A program made the translations under genes and the position numbers. Positions 46,332 to 57,685 of a stretch of DNA of 64,000 nucleotides are shown here, piece after piece (position 1 is the first letter of the stretch; each line of letters starts with the position of its first letter). The stretch lies in the NCBI GenBank assembly GCA_020205615.1, contig JAINUW010000512.1, positions 985,358-1,049,357 on the forward strand. The letters are read 5' to 3'. Source of the DNA: Panax quinquefolius. Its lineage: Eukaryota > Streptophyta > Magnoliopsida > Apiales > Araliaceae. Below the pieces are notes generated by a model. That model made no database searches, was not told where the DNA came from, and worked only from the letters and a program-made list of their open reading frames with translations.

Positions 46332-47591
46332 GTGTGACGCCCCCAAAATAGGTATACATCACCCATTCTGAGTTGTCAATACATGGTACAGAAACAACTA
46401 CAACTTTATTATTACAACAGTAAAACTTCCAAAAATCAATTATTCAGGAATTTCAGAACATCAATAATTCATAATAAATAGCCCTTTTATTAGAAAATTT
46501 GAATCTCGCGAGTTTTTATAGGAAATTCAATTTTCTACAACTTTGCAGAAGAAAGTTTTTCCAAATTCCAAATGTAAATTGACCAAATCCACAAACCAAG
46601 CGATTTTACGTGCTATAATCAAATTTCGATCAATAAATGGGGTCCATTGACATGTTTAACATGTTTTAAATATTTATTGCAACAAAAATACTCTTCCTCC
46701 TCATATACTCATATATCCCACATTCGTTAAAAAATATCCCCATTATTATATTATTATAATATAATAATATATTTAAATAAATTATTTTATCGGAAAAGAT
46801 AAAATTTCAATTTTCAACATTTGTCACATTAAAATTTTCTCCATTTATATCCACATAAAATCAATATTTTCTTATCATATGAATCAATAATTAATTATTC
46901 ACAAATAATATTACAAAATCACAATATCGACAAATGCATAGCCTCAGGAAAGAGGGGCTTTCAATAAGAATTTCTCCTTCTCGCGCAAGATTAGGTGACC
47001 AAACCTCTCCTTATGTAACTTTCTAGACATTGCCAATAATGTTATCTAATAATATTATTCAGATAATATGAATTATCGCTTCGATAATGAAAAAACCGTG
47101 TAAATGACAATTATGAAACAACAAAGAATATAAAATATCAACGCATCAATTATTAAATCAATAAAATCTTTGAGCAAGAATTATCGTAACCATTATTGAG
47201 TAAGTGTCTTCTTACGTAAGAATCAATAATTGGTGCAATACCGGTATCTTCTTGTGTTTTAACCACAGGAGTATTTTAACAAAGATAACGATGAATAACT
47301 ACAACCGTTATTTTTAAACAACTTATATTTGTCGTTTTCTTCATCCAATCGCTTTTCCAGTTATGGGCCCACACATGGTCGCTACTGCCTTATTTAATAT
47401 TTTCTCCGATCTGAATATTCCACGACCAAACGAATATTCTAAAACAACAATGAATATTTTATAACCACTTGCTTATTTTGAAGTATTTGCGTATTTTACC
47501 CTAACTATCCACATTAATCAAATCAACCCTTACTATTTTAAAATAATAAATAGAAAATTAAATTTCATTAATAATAAATTGGGGTCTTACA
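46332..47591 (-). repeat. LTR-2 of the 5' block, internally deleted and mosaic
   Basis: It starts TGTGACGCCCCC and ends GGGGTCTTACA but is only 1260 bp. The first ~96 bp (CATTCTGAGTTG variant) match the subfamily at 2163 and 50057. After a junction at AAAACT (46422-46427) it continues at the position equivalent to 37676 and matches this element's own 3' LTR. About 1.45 kb is missing. Confidence 0.78.
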
Positions 47592-47596
47592 AATAC

Positions 47597-48054
47597 TCCC
47601 TACAATGTATATTCATTTATTTTTCTGTATAAAATTTGATCATCGCACAACAATCTATAATCTTCTTATTATATTTTAATTTATTAATTGTACGTACACA
47701 TTTATTATTAAAAAATTGAATTATTCCGCCACAACGCGCTGGTTTATATCTAGTTATACATAAAAATTGTGTACAAACAATATGAAAAAAGAAGAAAAAT
47801 AGAAAGTGAGACTTACGATTAAATGCTTTACACATTTTCATTTAATAAATAATACATGAGTTCTACTCTTTGTACACAATTTTTTGTGTAAAGTTTGTGC
47901 GCTTATTCAATGTAAAATACGAAAGGTTAACTAAGACGTGAATTTGATTAAAGGAAGTAATGTGCTTAATCATCCAAACGGGGTTCTCATAAAGGCCCGA
48001 AGGAATCTTCTAGCGAAAACACCCGTCTCATGCATATCAAAAGGCAAGGAAATA
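47597..48054. other. Spacer
   Basis: AT-rich DNA between the gypsy element and the next MITE. No gene or repeat end was seen. Confidence 0.4.
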
Positions 48055-48428
48055 AGGGGGTGTATGATAAAAATTGAATGAATTTGAATTTGAATTTGAA
48101 TGAGCTGAATTTAAATCTAAATCTGAATGAAAAAAGTTGTTTGCTAATTAACATGTCTGAAACATCTGAATGACAAATTTTATTATTTTACCCCTCTGAA
48201 AAAATTCAAAGTTGTTGTAAATTTATTTAATATTACTTAATATAATAATTAAATTTTTTTACTTTATTCAGCTGCTCATTCAGTCAAAAAAATTTGACTT
48301 AGCCATTCAGCTCAATCATCTGACCGATTCTGCCATTCAAACGAATTTTAATTTTTTCAAATCAAACGCACTTAATGGCTGACCGATTCAGCCATTCAAA
48401 TGTATTCAGTCATAAACAAACAGCCCCT
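48055..48428. mobile_element. hAT-like MITE
   Basis: Left end AGGGGGTGTATGATAAA and right end CATAAACAAACAGCCCCT are imperfect inverted ends 374 bp apart. The interior has short GAATTTGAATTTGAATT-type runs and many ATTCAG/CTGAAT motifs, as in subterminal repeats. The 8-bp target duplication is not clear. Confidence 0.55.
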
Positions 48429-48736
48429 AAGTGTGTTACTGACTTCTTTGTGGAGTTTAAACATTCTACTAATTATGTTTTAGTTTGTAGAGATATTCCT
48501 CCACTTACACACTAGCATTGCTAGAAGATAATTATAAGATGATGTAATTTTGTTTTAGGGGAGCACTATTTTCAAGTGATTTTTTAATATTTTTATTTGG
48601 TCCTTTTCTATATGACTCACTTTATTTTCATGTGAGAGAACTGTATGAAAATATCAAAAATACATATAAAAATATCAATTTCCTTTATTTTACCCTGTTG
48701 GCCTCCTTTGCACAAAATTTTAAAAAATGGTTGTGT
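48429..48736. other. Spacer
   Basis: No coding or repeat feature was recognised. It leads into the GC-richer segment that I link to a CACTA element. Confidence 0.35.
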
Positions 48737-49720
48737 CTAATGGTCAGCCCTATAAAGAAAAAACGGATAAAGAAGTTTCTTGGGGCGTCCCTTGACTACT
48801 GAGATACCATTTGACGGAAAGTGATCAACATAAAGTTTATTTTTGGGTAAGTTGGTCAATTGACCAATAGAGTGTCGGAGAGGTTTGAGACCGATCCGTT
48901 GTTCCATCGTCAGGACCCGCCCAGCCGTTCTCGCCTCCATCAGCTCGCGCATGACGTTGCAGCTGGTGACACCGCCGAGAGTACGGGTATCCCTCCGGAG
49001 CAGTGGGCTGCGATACTCGACGAGATTGTTCGGATGGTGGTTACCTTAGTCGAGTAAGCGTTTGGGCAGATGTTGAGTTAGCGCTCGATTGTTCAGGTAT
49101 ACTATTCATTTTAAATAGAAATATATATTCTGCATGTTATTTAATTTTTATTTAGTTATCTTTAACTGAATAATATATATGGACTAATGAGTTACATTAT
49201 ATTGTATCAACAGGGGTGACGAAATTTGTGATTTGGATGGACGATGATGACGATTTTCATAATCCAGATCAGCGTCGTCGACGCCCACCCGATGATCTTC
49301 CTCACACCGGAGGATCTACTAGCTTGACTTAGTTTACATTCTTTTGTAGTTTACATTATTTTTGACTTAGTTTACATTCTTTTGAGTTACATTATTTTTT
49401 AGTTTACATTATTTTTGACATATTGTAGTTTAAACCTTGTCATTACTTTGGTTTTGTTGCGGTTTGCCATTTAGTTTAATTTAGCTTAACCTAATGTTTG
49501 TATATATATAGTTTAGTTCAGATTAATGGGATATTTTTGACCTTTTTACTTCTCACTTAGTTGGTTTTTGACATATTGTTGGCCTTGGTAATTGTAATTC
49601 ATGTTATTGGCCATATATGTTAGCTTGTGTATGTGTTGTTGGGAAAACAGGTACACGTACAAGATGTGGGTTAAATTCCTGGATATTGCAAAAATAAATA
49701 AAACATTAAAAAAACACTAT
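48737..49720 (+). other. Possible CACTA interior fragment
   Basis: A GC-richer patch (48860-49057) codes RQDPPSRSRLHQLAHDVAAG and PPEQWAAILDEIVRMVVTLV. Another patch follows at 49235-49310 (GDEICDLD..., RRRRPPDDLP in one frame). Codon content differs from the AT-rich flanks, and the terminal repeats of a CACTA element follow at 49721. I could not match the frame to a known transposase, so the link is by position only. The rest is AT-rich. Confidence 0.35.
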
Positions 49721-50056
49721 TCTCGACGGAACAGTGGTAAGCTCGACGGATTTCCGTCGAGTTTAAGGGCTGTACCATTTTTGACAGGCTGCCACGTGTT
49801 ATGTTTATCATCGACCGAATATCCTCGACAGAATTTTTTCAGTCGGCAATATATTAACCCCGACCGAATATTCGATCGAGAATAATTTCGTCGATTGTAA
49901 GTATCCCCGACCGAAAGATCGACGGACTTAATTTCGACCTGCTTATATACGACCGAATTTCCGACCGAATGTTGCTTCAGAAATAAGGTTAACCTCGACG
50001 GAATATCCTTACTACCGACGGAATATTCCGTCAGAAATAAGCCTTTTTGTTGTAGT
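49721..50056 (+). mobile_element. CACTA (En/Spm) element terminus with subterminal repeats
   Basis: The sequence ends ATAAGCCTTTTTGTTGTAGT, the reverse complement of the plant CACTA terminal repeat CACTACAACAAAAAGG. Inward, the motif CGACCGAAT or CTCGACGGAAT recurs about a dozen times in both orientations (e.g. 49725, 49814, 49860, 49969, 50015), as expected for transposase-binding subterminal repeats. The other end was not found. The final G of the terminus is missing where a gypsy LTR begins. Confidence 0.78.
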
Positions 50057-52735
50057 TGTGACGCCCCCAAAATAGGTATACATCACCCATTCTGAGTTGT
50101 CAATACATGGTACAGAAACAACTACAACTTTATTATTACAACAAGAAAGCTGTGAGTTTAAATACAAATATTATCTTCTAGACAATATTTATACTCACAT
50201 AAATCCTCATCACATTTATTGATACATTATTTTACAAAAATGGTGAGGACTACTAAACAATCCTTTCTAAAACCTTCATTCCATACCCCACTGCATCATC
50301 GCTATATTCTCGCCTCCCGAGAAGAATGGAACAAAAAGGAAAAGGGTGAGCTCAACTAGCTCAAGAAAGAATATTATGACTAAGATAATATACAACAAAT
50401 TATCGTTACTCTTCAACAGGAAAAATTTAATAGAATACAATAGACAACAAATTTTCAATCAATATTCGCAATGAAATAATAATTCATTAGAAGAGTTAAG
50501 TAGAGAATGCAAACTACTATCTTCTATGTATGAATTTAAAAGTTCATCGTCATCTTTTATCCCTGTAACAACAATCAATATACATCCGGAATCAAATATT
50601 CATCTTTGCACTTCTGAGCCAAAGATATTCATCATTAGTCAGTATTCATTTAAACACTGTTCATCTTTGCACTACAGCCAAAGATATTAATCGATCGGTC
50701 ATGTTCATCTCACACTTTGCTCATCTTGCACTTATGTGCCAAAGATATTCTTCAGAAATCATTCATCTTTGCACTCTGTGCCAAAGATATTCAATAATAT
50801 CATCATTTAAGATCGAGGATGATGAAAATATTTTTAAAGAACGAATCCAAAGGAAACAAAATGACAAGGATTAAGGATTAATGATTAGTACTTTGTTTTA
50901 TCCATGTCCAACAATACCCCAAAAATAATCACAAAGTGGTGTAAAATTCAAGAATGATCAAAACATGGATACAATCAAAAGCTAGTATCCAAAATAGATG
51001 TTTTGGACAAAAAGAAGAAATTTTATTTTTTGGTGAATAGTACAGTATCGTGAATAAGGCCGTAGTACGTGAATAAGACCAAGATACATGAATAGTAAAT
51101 CCGACACCAAAAGATAGAAATTCCACAAAAACATCTTCACGCTTCATTGAATAAGACTCGTGAATAAGAACTCGTGAATAAGTAACTCATGAATAAGTAA
51201 CTCGTGAATAAGTAACTCATGAATAGTAACCGAGCATGAAAAAGTTCCAAATTTGATAAAACTTCAGATCAACATTTCAACATAATGATATTGAAGAAAT
51301 AATATCATTACGAAAAAAAAATAATAATATCCCTACACCTCAAAGAATCAAGACTTCGGAAGGAAAGGTAGGAAGTGATCTTTGAATGAAACTTAGATCA
51401 ATAAAGAACTCTCAAAGTATCTAAATACTCACAAAATACGCTCAATAATATAGAGAGAAGAGAAAACTTTGTTTACGGTGTGATTTTCAATTCTAACTTA
51501 GCCCTCTATTTATAGGAAAATGTTAGCCGTACCAAGCAGACTTGACCAACTGACGATGGCTTTACTCGCTACATTATTGCCACCCACCACATTTGAAATA
51601 AAATTCAGCATATTTCTTCACCAACCACAAGTGGGGCCCACTCAATTCTAGAATTTTCCACCAAAATCAATTATAACCCTAATTTCCTAATCGGACACCT
51701 CTCGAAAATTCATAACAAATCATTCATGCATTTTTTAACGGTTCAAAATTTGTGGACATATACTCAACTTATGTATGTATAACATACCCAAAAATTACCA
51801 CAATCCAACGGTCGGATTAAAAATTATAATCCCGCAATATATCTCAAAACCCCGATTTAATTTTTAATACCTCCAACTGTAAAATAATCGATAAAACACC
51901 TCAACAATAATTTCTTCATTTATAACCACATAAATAAATCCATCATTTATATCCACATAAAATAAATATTTCTTTATCATATGAATCAATAATTAATTAT
52001 TCACAAATAATATTACGTAATCACAATTATGACAACCGTGCCGTTCCGGAAAGAGGGGCTTTCAGATAAGGATTTCTCCTCATCGGTAGCAATTAGGTGA
52101 CCAAACCTCTCCTTGATGTGAACTTTCTAGACATTGCCAATAATGCTATCTAATAATATTATTTAAATAATATGAATTATTGATCCGATAATGGAGATAA
52201 TAATGCGGTGACAATTATTGAACAACAATAATATAAAATATCAACGCAAAGAATTATTGAATCAATAAAATAAAATATTGAGCAAGAACTACTTTGTAAA
52301 AATTATTGAGTAGTGCCTTCTTACGTAAGGATCAATAATTCAACAATCTGTGTGCAATACTGGTGTCTTCTTGAATTGACGCCAGACATCAATGTATTTT
52401 AACCATCGGGTATTCAATGATCTTACTTCTGTAATAACTTCACGCCTGTTATTTTTAACCAACTTATATTTGTCGTTTCTTCATCCAATCGCTTTCAGTT
52501 ATGGGCCTACACACATGGTGGCGCTACCGTCGCATACGAATATTTCGACAAAGATCTGAATATTCCACGACCAAACGAATATTCCTCGACAAAATGAATA
52601 TTTTATAACCACTTCGCTTATTTTGAAATATTTATGATTTAACCCTTAACTATCCACATTAATCAAATCAACCCTTACTATTTCAAAATAATAAATAAAG
52701 GAAATTCCTTTTATTTAAAAAATTTGGGGTCTTAC
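50057..52735 (-). mobile_element. Family A gypsy solo LTR without target duplication
   Basis: It begins TGTGACGCCCCC and ends GGGGTCTTAC, 2679 bp, closest to the copy at 2163-4852. The 5 bp on the left (GTAGT) and on the right (GAAGA) do not match, and the final A of the LTR is absent. It may have formed by recombination between LTRs of different insertions. It has the same internal ~58-bp repeats (50600-50790) and TATAAATAG box (minus strand, near 51505-51515). Confidence 0.82.
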
Positions 52736-52922
52736 GAAGAGTGGTTGACACGCTTGATGAGACTTAGCATTCTATTGGTCAATTGATCAATTTACTAAAA
52801 AATAAATTTCATGCTAACCGGATCCCCATTAGACTAATTCTCTCCTCCTCCATGAAATCCTCAAGGCGTGAAACTCTTCGTTTCAAGCTCGTTTTAAAAT
52901 TTCACAAAAATATATTAATTTG
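52736..52922. other. Short spacer with inverted match to 48730-48880
   Basis: TATTGGTCAATTGATCAATTT near 52774 is an inverted match of GGTCAATTGACCAATAGAG at about 48852, with further similarity (GTCTAATGG; AAATTTATTTTT). It may belong to the same host element as the CACTA region, split by the solo LTR. Confidence 0.4.
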
Positions 52923-55399
52923 TGTAAGACCCCAACTTTTATAAATAAAGATGAATTTTCTATAAATATTATTTTTGAATATTATGGAATAAATTTGATA
53001 TAATGTTATAGTTGTGGGTAATATTTATAAATTTTACAAAGTAAGCAAGTTGTTATAAAATATTCGTTTGGTTTGGGAATATTCTTTTTGTGGGGAATAT
53101 TAAACGACGACTACTCAATCATTAAGTGGACCCCCCTAACCTAAGTATTGTCTAGTTAGAAAACGACAAAATTATCTTTCTATAAAAATAACGGCAGAGG
53201 TGTTACTTAATTAAAAGCGTTGAACTACCCTAGTAGTAAAAGTACAAGAATACGTATAGTTGTATAGTGGCACACGATATTGATTATTGATGCTTACGTG
53301 AGAAGTCACTCATTTACGCTCAATTATTGCTACTGAGAATTCACGCGATCATATCTCTTATATTATTGATTCAATTATTGTCACAAAGATTTTTGTATAA
53401 TGTGTTATAATATTAAATCAATAATTGAGACGACAAGTTATAAATGATTAATAATTGTTGAAAGATTAAATATGTGTTGATTAAAAATAAAATGATTTGT
53501 GGTAATATTTATTCAATCCTTGATGTATATAAAGAGTCATTATGAGACGTTTGTGGTAAGTTTGATTATTTTATGGGGGCCCATATGTCATCATCTAAGA
53601 GTCTCTTCATCAATAGTAATTATCTTCGTCAATAGTAATTACCTTTGTGAATAGTAATTACCTAAATCGATAGTAATTACCTTTACCAGACGTCAAACCA
53701 CTTGCCGTTTCACATTATAAATCGTCGAACCACTTGTCGTTTCACATTACAAGCGTCCAAACCACTTTTCTTTTCACATCACCGATTCGTCGAAGCCACT
53801 TGCCTTTTCACATGGCGGTCTTTAAAGCTAGAAATCTTCTATAAATAGAGGCCTAATGCTTCATTATTTTTCACTTAATTCATTCAAGCTATAGAGAGAG
53901 AAAGTATAGAGAATAAGAGAGAAAGAAGAAGAGTATTTTGTTACTACACTACTGCGTAAAGATTCAATCTCCTACTAAAAGTAAAGGGTGTTATTCTTTC
54001 TTATTCATGAAGAGAACTATTGTTATTCCATTGCTTATTATTCATTGGAATAACTCGTATACGCTGTGATCACCCTATACTTGGTGACATTCTTCTATTA
54101 TTCATTGGAACATCCCACATGCATGTGTTTTACAGGACACTGGTTAAAATCTTTATTATTATTCTCGTTGGAACATTCATGCGTGTGTTTTACACCGGAC
54201 TGGTTCCATTCTTTATTATTCGTTGGAATATCACATGCGTGCATTTTACGTCGGACTGGTTCCATTATTTATTATTCATTGTTGAATAACTCGCACTGCA
54301 TGGATTCTATCGCGTGCATGGTGATTTCTTTTGTTATTCCATTCTTTATTATACTCGGTTGGTTAAAACTTTGACTTCTATACTCCATGAAATTAGTGGA
54401 ATATCCTTGATATTTGCGCTTCATCCAAAGATTCTTTCATGGAAATATTCTTCCGAGTATTCTTGAATTTTACTCTACAGCGCAAGATCATGTCGGCGAG
54501 TTTGGATGTTATTGGTTCTGGATAAATTAATTCTTGAACTTGTTTTATTGAATTCTTATATCATTGTCATCATCCTCATATTTATATTTTTTGAAAGTCA
54601 TCTCGTATTCTGTAGTGCATAGATGGACTTGGTATGATTATGACCAGAGACTATTCGGTGTAATCATGGACCGTAATGTTACAAATGATGTGGTAAAATC
54701 CTCATTGGTCAGTAGTGCATTGATGGGACGATTGTTGGCATGATCATGATTATTAATGAATACACAAATATTCTTGGCCCGTAGTGCATGAATAATTGTG
54801 GTCGTGATACTTAAAGAATATCCTTGGTCGTAGTGTAGGGGTGATTCGATGATGTGGAATATTTATTAAAAGTCGAGTCTCAAATTTATAACAGGATGAT
54901 GAAAAACCTTTAAATCATAAAAGATACTAGATTTTATTTTCTACTTGACTCTTTTAATGGATTCTTTGGTTCATTTGTAGTTAAACTTGATGTTCATTAT
55001 ATTTTATCGGTTTAATCTATCATTTGTAGGCTAATTATAATTTATTCTCGCATTATCTTAGTCATAATATTTCTTCTTGAAGCTAGTTGAGTGACCCTTT
55101 CTTTTCACCGTTCTTCTTGTGAAATGAGAATATATCATGACGATTTAGCCTGGGGAAGAGTAATGGTCCGGAGGATAGCATTAGTAGTCCTCACTATTCT
55201 CGTGAAATAGTGTGATAATAATTGTAATGAGGACTCCTTTTGAGTTTGTATAATATCTAGTAGACAATATTTGTATTCAAACTCACAGTTTATGTCGTAT
55301 TATACACGATAGTTATATTAGTAAGTTGTATTTAAATTCTGTAACATGTATCTGACTACCCAAGATGGGTGATGTATACCTAAATTTGGGGGCGTCACA
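52923..55399 (+). repeat. 5' LTR of a plus-strand family B gypsy element
   Basis: It begins TGTAAGACCCC and ends GGGGGCGTCACA, 2477 bp, followed by a primer site, so it is the 5' LTR. A TATAAATAG box lies at 53840-53848. Short repeats ATCTTCGTCAATAGTAATTA (about 53600-53680) and CCACTTGCCGTTTCACAT-type units (53698-53810) lie upstream of it. GGTTCCATTCTTTATTATTC-type repeats occupy 54020-54350. Confidence 0.88.
53840..53848 (+). promoter_or_regulatory. TATA box of the family B LTR
   Basis: TATAAATAG, matched at the equivalent place in the other LTRs (antisense in those copies). The CTATAGAGAGAGAAAG-rich sequence about 50 bp downstream is the likely start of the LTR transcript. Confidence 0.55.
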
Positions 55400-55400
55400 G

Positions 55401-55419
55401 TTGGTATCAGAGCTTAGGG
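55401..55419 (+). other. Primer binding site (initiator tRNA-Met type)
   Basis: TTGGTATCAGAGCTTAGGG follows the LTR end GGGCGTCACA by one base, the same primer as in the family A element. Confidence 0.9.
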
Positions 55420-57685
55420 ATATGATCCCTGGCTAAGATGTGAGAATAGTATTAGGAGGGGAGAGACGGGGAATACCTTCGCTAGTATGACCTACCTAAG
55501 TTTATGTGCTATTTTATGGGTCGGTCAGAATATAGAGATAATTTGTTACATGTCAATTAACCTTTTGTTTTGGGGCGAAGATTCGAAAATGACATCCGAG
55601 AATGTTGAGAATAAGAATGGAGCATGTGCAATCGTTGATTCACCACATATCAATAATCGAGGATAATGTGCATCAGAAGGCGATAATCCTCATGCGCAAA
55701 CAACAACACCGACCAAATGATGAATGATCAAATGTTCAAAGGCTTTATGCAATTTATGCAACAAAGATGCAGAGAGTGACTCTGTCCAAAACATAGGTGG
55801 AAACACGGAAAACTCTCAGTGGTCACCGCTAAACAATTCAAGGAGCTGGGACCACCGGAGTTTAAGGAGAGCCAAAACCACTTACAAGCGGAAGCATGGA
55901 TAAAACAGATTACCAAGATATTTGATGTCTTGGGATGCTCCGAGAGCAAAAGGTTCCTTTCTCACGCTTTTATGTTGCTTGGAGAAGGCGATTCTTTGGT
56001 GGGAATCCAGAAAACGTACTCAAACTCGTCAGATCAAGATATCTTGGGAGAAGTTCCAGGAGTCGTTCAACGACAAATACTTTCCTAAAAGTATTCGCCA
56101 CATGAAGGAGGTGGAGTTTATCAAGTTGGAACAAAACAATATGGAATGTGTGTCGCAATACGAGGCAAAATTTGCGGAGTTATCACGGTTTCGCCCCACT
56201 TGGTGGATAATGAAGAGAGAATGGCGCGAATGTTTTTAAGAGGTTTGAAGCGAGATACGTCAACATCTTATTTCTCATAAATTGTGTTTGTATTCAGGAT
56301 GTTGTAAATAGGGCTCGATTAGTGGGTAGCGATAACGAGTCAACTAACTAAAAAAGAGAAGCGTAGGCAAAAATTATAATACCAATGAGAGTAGTCATCG
56401 AGCGGTGACAACAAGCGTGGAGGAATCAGCGGGCCGATATGGTAACCACTTCGGTGGTAATCAGGGCCAAAACAATAAGAATGGACATTTCAAGAAAAGG
56501 AGATTCAACAATGATGGAAAGACGTCAGCACCAGCACCCGTTGTTAAGGAATGAGAAAGACCACCTATCATATGCTTCAAATGCGAGGAGAGGGGACATC
56601 ATCCAAAGCTGCGCCGTGCCATCCAAAGCATGTTATAATTATGGAAGAAGGTCACTTATCTCGATTTTGTCATTTCATCAAGATAAATTCAAAGCAAGGA
56701 TGGAGGCACCAAAGTAGTCCCGTAAAAGTCAAAACCGTTAGTGCAAGGGAGGCGTTTGTTGTGACTCCCGAGAGAGCAAGGAACCCGAATGAGGTCATCA
56801 CGGGTAAGCTTATCATAAACTCTAATGAAGTCTATACTTTATTTGATACCCGGTTCTACCCATTCTTTTATTTCTCCTACTTGCGCCATCGATTAAATTT
56901 GACTCGGAGAAATTAGACTTTGACTTATCTGTGGAAACTCCGTTGGGAGAAACCTTCATTACATCCATCATGTTTATAAGTCTTGTTTGGTTCAAATCGG
57001 TACCTCACATTACCGTCGATCTTATTTCATTACAAATACTTGCATTTGACGTGATTCTAGGGATTGATTGGTTAACTACTTATCATGCAAAAATTGATTG
57101 TTTTCGTAAGGTTGTTAGCTTTCATATTCCTAATCAACCTATTATGCTTAATTCAAACGACCAAACCATTAAAATCAATCACGGCCATCTCAAGCCATAA
57201 AGCTATTCGTTTATTGAAAACGGATGTCAAGCTTTCTTAGCTCATGTCATGATTTAAACAAAATACGCCGCTTTTGAACGATATTTCTATTGTTAATAAA
57301 TTTTTCGACGTATTCCCGAAGAACTTCCGGCCTACCCCGAAGGCGTGAAATTGAATTTTTATATCGAACCCAGACAAAACCTATTTCAAAGCCCCATATC
57401 GAATGGCTCCTATTGAACTTCGGTGTTAAAGACCCAACTGCAGGAATTGTTAGACATTGGCTTTATTCGCCCTAGTACTTCTCCTTGGGGTGCTCTCTGC
57501 TCTATTCGTGAAGAAGAAAGATGGGAGTATCGATTTTGTATTGATTATCGGGAGTTGAATCATGTCACCATCAAAATAGGTATCCATTGCCACGTATTGA
57601 TGACTCGTTTGACCCGATTGTAAGGAGCCAAATTCTTTCAAAGATTGATCTTCGCGTTAGGATATCACCAATTGAAGATTAGAAG
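55420..57685 (+). pseudogene. Decayed gag, protease and RT start of the plus-strand family B element
   Basis: Pieces in order: gag (FKELGPPEFKESQNHLQAEA, WIKQITKIFDVLGCSESKR, then in another frame SWEKFQESFNDKYFPKSIRH and MKEVEFIKLEQ), zinc-knuckle remnants (about 56570-56695, CEERGHHPKL and CYNYG), protease (TLFDTR in place of TLFDTG at about 56836; LQILAFDVILGIDWLTTYHA), and RT start ([33 protein letters not shown], then GYHQLKIRS). Frameshifts separate most blocks. The RT breaks off at 57685, where a second element has inserted; the remainder should lie past the window's right edge. Confidence 0.85.

Larger units (their letters stand above)
36126..47591 (-). mobile_element. Ty3/gypsy chromovirus, family A, complete span
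   Basis: The element reads right to left: 5' LTR block (43632-47591), primer site, gag, protease, RT, RNase H, integrase, chromodomain end, polypurine tract (38852-38870) and 3' LTR (36126-38851). A perfect 5-bp duplication AATAC flanks it at 36121-36125 and 47592-47596, so the 11.5 kb is one insertion altered later in place. Long LTRs and a chromodomain suggest the Tekay/Del clade (inference). All coding parts are broken. The 5' side is unusual: two LTRs in tandem, one partly inverted. Confidence 0.9.

Noticed and set aside
54020..54374. 89- and 102-residue frames
   Set aside because: They lie in the repeated GGTTCCATTCTTTATTATTC-type units of the family B LTR, and overlap each other.
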